Part shown: positions 59,975 to 64,000 of the stretch, one piece after another | How the letters are laid out: each line of letters begins with the position of its first letter | Numbering within the stretch: the stretch's first letter is position 1 | Assembly: GCA_020746105.1 (NCBI GenBank) | Contig: CM036618.1 | Span: 116,319,308 to 116,383,307 of the forward strand | Direction of reading: 5' to 3' | DNA length: 64,000 nt | Source of the DNA: Trogon surrucura | Lineage: Eukaryota > Chordata > Aves > Trogoniformes > Trogonidae | Notes under the pieces: generated by a model | The model's database searches: none | Told to the model about the DNA's origin: nothing | Seen by the model: the letters and a program-made list of their open reading frames with translations, nothing else | Program-made: the position numbers and the translations under genes

Positions 59975-60312
59975 ATCATAGAATAGTTTTGGTTGGAAGA
60001 GACCTTCAAGATCGAGTCCAACATTTGTCCCAGCCCTATGAACACCATTAAACCATGTCCCTCAGCACAATGTCCACCCGTCTCTTAAACACCTCCAGGG
60101 ATGGCGACTCAACCCCCTCACTGGGCAGGCCGTCCCAATGCCTGACATCCCTTTCAATAAAGAAATTCTTCCTAATATCTAACCTGAACCTCCCCTGGCA
60201 CAACTTAAGACCATTTCCTCTTGTCCTGTCCCTCGTGACTAGGCGGAACAGACCAACCCCTGCCTCCCTACAACCTCCTTTCAGGTAGCTGTAAAGAATG
60301 ATAAGGTCTCCT
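59975..60312 (-). mobile_element. CR1 LINE 3' fragment, antisense
   Basis: The reverse complement of a CR1 3' end begins ATCATAGAATAG, then GGTTGGAAGAGACCTTCAAG. It continues into the ORF2 C-terminal region (CTCCAGGGATGGCGACTC, TTCTTCCTAATATCTAACCT) and ends at ATAAGGTCTCC. It is of a different CR1 subfamily from the copies at 35 and 47 kb. Confidence 0.94.
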
Positions 60313-60770
60313 TGATACAGTGAACATGGTTTTTGGTGTAGAGCCTAAGTTTTTGGTGCACGGAATTACTATTTCATGTAATATGCGAAGAGCTTGAATA
60401 AAGAAAAATGAGTGAAATTGCTTGCAACTGCAAATAAGGGCTAAACTGAGAAGTGACCTGAGTGGTCATGTCTTAACAGTTTTTATACCAAGACATTCAA
60501 ATATTAGCCCTTACTATGGACTCAGCTGAAATAAAGCTGCTGTATGCTTAACTGCCTTAACTTACTACTCTTGGAGGAAGAGCAACTTGTGTGCTGATGA
60601 GGAGAAGCGGGAGTGATCTGAAAAACAAGTTGTCAACTGTAGTACACTTGTGCTGACCAGATTCCTCAACTAAAAAGTAAAGCATTAGATCAGTGGGGGT
60701 CTAATGGGACAAGTTACATATTTTGAGTGTGTCACAAGGAAAATGAGCCTAACGTCAGCACCAGAATAAG

Positions 60771-60954
60771 AATATGATTAGCTCACTTGGTTGGAGCGTG
60801 GTGCTGATAACACCAAGGTCGCGGGTTCAATTCCTGTTGGGTCCCCATGTGTTGCCTGATCTAATTGAGAGGCGCCCCTGCCCATGACCAGGGAGGTTGG
60901 ATTAAATGATCTCTAAGGTCCCTTCCAGCCTAGGCCATTCTAACATTCTGTGAT
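60771..60954 (+). mobile_element. tRNA-Ile/CR1 chimeric SINE (TguSINE1-type)
   Basis: The head at about 60772-60846 follows tRNA-Ile. It has an A-box-like TTAGCTCACTTGG (60778-60790), a seven-base anticodon loop with GAT (60806-60808) between perfect five-base arms, and B-box GGTTCAATTCC (60824-60834). The second half is a CR1 3' end (GGTTGGATTAAATGATCTCT, CCCTTCCAGCC, ATTCTGTGAT). This is the architecture of the songbird SINE moved by CR1 proteins. Both polymerase III boxes are present, but the acceptor stem is not complementary. Confidence 0.92.
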
Positions 60955-63900
60955 GTTTGTTCCCTGGTTAATCATTGCCTTCATGGCTTGTGCTGTGCGA
61001 AAGTTGAGATGCTCAGCAAATGACAGTGGGCATTTGGATTCGATGATCTCGCTGTGAGTAGCGTGAGTTTTAAGTAAAGCTTTGAAGGACAGATCTGCTC
61101 GGTAACTTATGGGTTCTGTACCTACAGACTCTTCCTGCACATCCTTTAGTGCTCTCTGTACTGAACCTCATCATGATACTTGTGGACATCGATGGGAATG
61201 GCTGTATTGGTTTTATGAAATATAGGATGTAGCTTCTTCAGCATTGGCTACTACCTGAGTAATAGTTTACTACAGAGTTAAATGAAGAATAATCTTTGCA
61301 AAACATTTCTATATGAAACAGTTGCTTGTTATTATTAAATAGTTACTTTGTTTTAGGGAGATCTACTCAGTGCAGATCAGTGATGCAATGAACGCAGCTA
61401 GAAAATGCTATTGCATTATAATTGAAAGAAGCTGCATTTTGTTGTTAAATAGTGTACACACTAACATTTTTTTTTTTGGTGGTGAAGGAATATCAATTAA
61501 TTAGGAAAAAAAAATGCAGCTTTTTTAGTTCTCTTAAGGTCACTATTCTATCTTGCAATCCATGGCTAATATTTACTTTTAAAGTCAAACAACTTCTAGT
61601 TCTGTCTACCTTTTGTGGTGATGTGTTTTTTGGTTTTGTTTTTTTTTTTCCTCTCTCCTGTGTGCTACTTTGGGTATACAAATGGAGTCCTTTTCACAAA
61701 TTATATGTAGAATTATTCAAAAGCAATTTGATTTGCCCTGTCTCTGAAAAGGGTAGGAATTGTGACAGGAACACTGAGACCCTCATCCTTCTCTAGGATT
61801 TGTGGTCCAGGAAATAGAGAGATGCTTTCCCCAGGTGCCTTAAATAACCCAGAGGTGGTTCTTGTGCATCGCCATCCGAGTGTAACCCTTTGAAACTCCC
61901 TCTGTGTTTGTCTTAATGCTTCATTATGGATTCTGAAGCTTCTCCAGCCCTTGAAGCTATATTGTAATTCAAGCAATTGCCTTTCCTTGCTTTTTCCAGG
62001 AACTGCATCTTATTGTTAATTGGTTTTTTTAGGAGGTTTTAAGAACGTATTTCTGAATGTTTTCACTTCTGTTATTCACCAATTTTGGCAGGAATATCAA
62101 TTGGAAATTACTGGAATACTGTAAGAAATTCTAGCTTTGTGACGTATCTAGACCAGGGAATTTGGGAAGAATACAAACCTTCTGAAAGGTTATCCAAATC
62201 AAAACCAATATTATAAATGTATTTCTCTGACATGTCTTGAGGCAAAACAAGATATGAATGTATCGATGTACAGTCGTTCTCTCCTAAGAGATGTGGTGGT
62301 GTCCTTCACTGTTAAATACTGTGGTGAAGGAAATGACTTGGGGTTTTATTCCTTTTCAGTAGTGTGGAAAATATGGCATGGGAACAAGCAGGAAGAGGTT
62401 GTTTAGTGGAAGAGAGGAAGAAGAAACCGTTTGGAAGGGGCACAGAGAGACAGCACTAGCAGCAAACATAGTCCTCTTGGTAGCGTGCCATGTTCAGCAG
62501 AGCTTCAGGATTGTTTTTTTTTCTGAGGCATTCGGCATTTGCTGAACTGTATGCTCCTGTTGGAAAGAGTGATACAATGTCTGTTCATGTGGTGGGAGCA
62601 GTCAGGCCAACTCCTGAGTGCTTTTCCAAAGGGATTTTCTTATGCTTTCATTTCTGCTTTTAGGACTTCAGTGTAGATACAAGTGGATAGGCAACTGTGA
62701 GACAGCAGATCTATCCAAAATCTAGTGAGACTTAAAACCTCTCCTGAGAGTGCCATGCTGAAACAAGTTCAAAGTAATTCTTCGTTATCCTTCCATCTCT
62801 TAAAAAGCTGCTAGTGAGCAGGATCTTGAATCAAGGGGAAAATATGAGCTTGCAGGCAAAAGGTTGGTTGAGGCAGAAGCGATAAGTATCTGAAACCTGA
62901 TGTAGAAAGATTAATGTGTAAGTTTGGCAGTGATGTTCCCACTTTAGATGAAGTCGAATAAAATATACCAAGCCTGATGCATGGTCTGGTTCACAGCCCC
63001 TGAAGATCCAAGTCTGTTCCATAGGCAGTTGCTGGTATTTTATGGCATAACACGTAGGGCGAAGGAGTGCTTGGAAGATTTTAACTGCGTTGTTTTGTTG
63101 CCGGGGAGTGGGCAAATGCTCCATGGTCTTGTTGCCTGGGAGTGAGCAAATGCTCCATGGTCGCTGGCCCAACTGCAGGCAGGCGAGGAAAGTTCTGGGG
63201 ACAGTGCACTGAAACCATCTGGCTTCAATTGCCTTTAACTACCTTATCTCTTCTTTTTTTTTTTTACTGGCAGACTAATAATTTCCTTGGAGGGATTAGA
63301 GGTGTGAATTTACCAGCAGTAAATTAAGCAGCGTCACGTTTCAGATTTTGTAAAATGCTTTAAGAGGTGTATTGAGGGATAAGCACAGTTCACCTGGGAT
63401 CTACTCATTGTTTTAGAAAAAAAAAAAAAGTTGAAGCATTGCGTATTTCTGCTTCCTTTTTACTTTTTCAAAAGACTATCGTTTTCCGAAAAGTATCACA
63501 AACAGACATGGACCTTCTGCCTGCATGTGTAGTGAGTGTCAGTCTCTAAGTTTTGGGTTTTTTTTAGCTCATTATGGGCAGAAATACTATTGGTGGCATC
63601 GAAGCTTTCTTCAGGGGAGCAACTCATGCAAACTCACTATGTTCAGATATCAGAGATACAGGTGAAAACAGCACTTGAAGGAAAAGGAGGAGGATGATCA
63701 GGGATTGCTTGTTATTTCCAGCCTTTTCAAAGCTTTAATGTGACAAACTACAAGTGTATAACACTGTGAAGAATGAGTTGCCATTTTTGCTGTATGCATT
63801 ATTTGTTTTCTACAAGTAACATGCCTTTGCGTTACTTGAAGGGAGAAGAAAAAATCCTTTCTGCAGCCAGAAGAATGATGGAAGTTAGAATCCTTTTTGC

Positions 63901-64000
63901 ATAATCCCCTTGCTTTTTGCTTGTGGATACAGCTGTGCTAACACAATGCAACATTTGAGTCGCGAGGTCTGCATAATCCTGGCACCAGTGGTAGTTTTCA
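60955..64000. other. gene-free right end of window
   Basis: AT-rich unique-looking sequence with short homopolymer runs (for example T runs near 61468 and 61639) and a 34-bp duplication at 63095. No exon, RNA gene or transposon was recognised. Confidence 0.5.
63095..63162. repeat. 34-bp tandem duplication
   Basis: Copies 63095-63128 and 63129-63162 both begin TTGTTGCC and end CAAATGCTCCATGGTC. They differ at a few positions. Confidence 0.92.

Noticed and set aside
60771..60850. A functional tRNA-Ile gene
   Set aside because: The acceptor stem halves do not pair and the sequence continues directly into a CR1 tail, so it is a SINE head.

Overview
The window is vertebrate nuclear DNA, almost certainly from a neognath bird. 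The evidence is a set of GT-AG exons with introns up to 9.8 kb, many CR1 retroposon copies with their typical 3' ends, a tRNA-Ile-headed SINE with a CR1 tail (the TguSINE1-type structure known from songbirds), and avian-style endogenous retrovirus LTRs. No bacterial, plasmid or CRISPR features are present.

Layout. Positions 1439-23051 (+) hold ten exons of SLC24A3, the K+-dependent Na+/Ca2+ exchanger NCKX3. They are joined in consistent phase and give the C-terminal 420 residues plus the stop codon. The 5' exons, including the alpha-1 repeat, lie left of the window. The exons cover the end of the N-terminal membrane cluster, the large acidic cytoplasmic loop, the second cluster with the alpha-2 ion-binding repeat, and the C-terminus. 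The introns hold an old CR1 copy, an antisense solo LTR at 18.9 kb, several short tandem duplications and hairpins, and an unexplained coding-like antisense block at 4.6-5.6 kb. The 3' UTR follows 23051 and plausibly ends near 25.6 kb.

From about 25.6 to 45 kb no gene is seen. The main feature there is a 2.6 kb 5'-truncated CR1 LINE (35.2-37.8 kb) with a recognisable but broken ORF2. A CpG island at about 45.1-46.0 kb has GC boxes, a long near-perfect inverted repeat and a strong splice donor after 45308. By conserved vertebrate gene order (SLC24A3 followed by RIN2 on the same strand) this is best explained as the promoter and first non-coding exon of RIN2, whose first intron would fill the rest of the window. 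No RIN2 coding exon was found.

At 49.9-52.5 kb lies a short, young-looking, internally deleted provirus. It has two nearly identical 402-bp LTRs, a tRNA-Lys-type primer-binding site, a polypurine tract, gag remnants and the membrane-proximal tail of env, but no pol. A segment between two A-rich tracts inside its gag region looks like an insertion of foreign origin. The antisense LTR at 18.9 kb belongs to the same family. Further right are another probable LTR (54.5 kb), a candidate orphan exon (59.6 kb), an antisense CR1 copy (60 kb) and the tRNA-Ile/CR1 SINE (60.8 kb).
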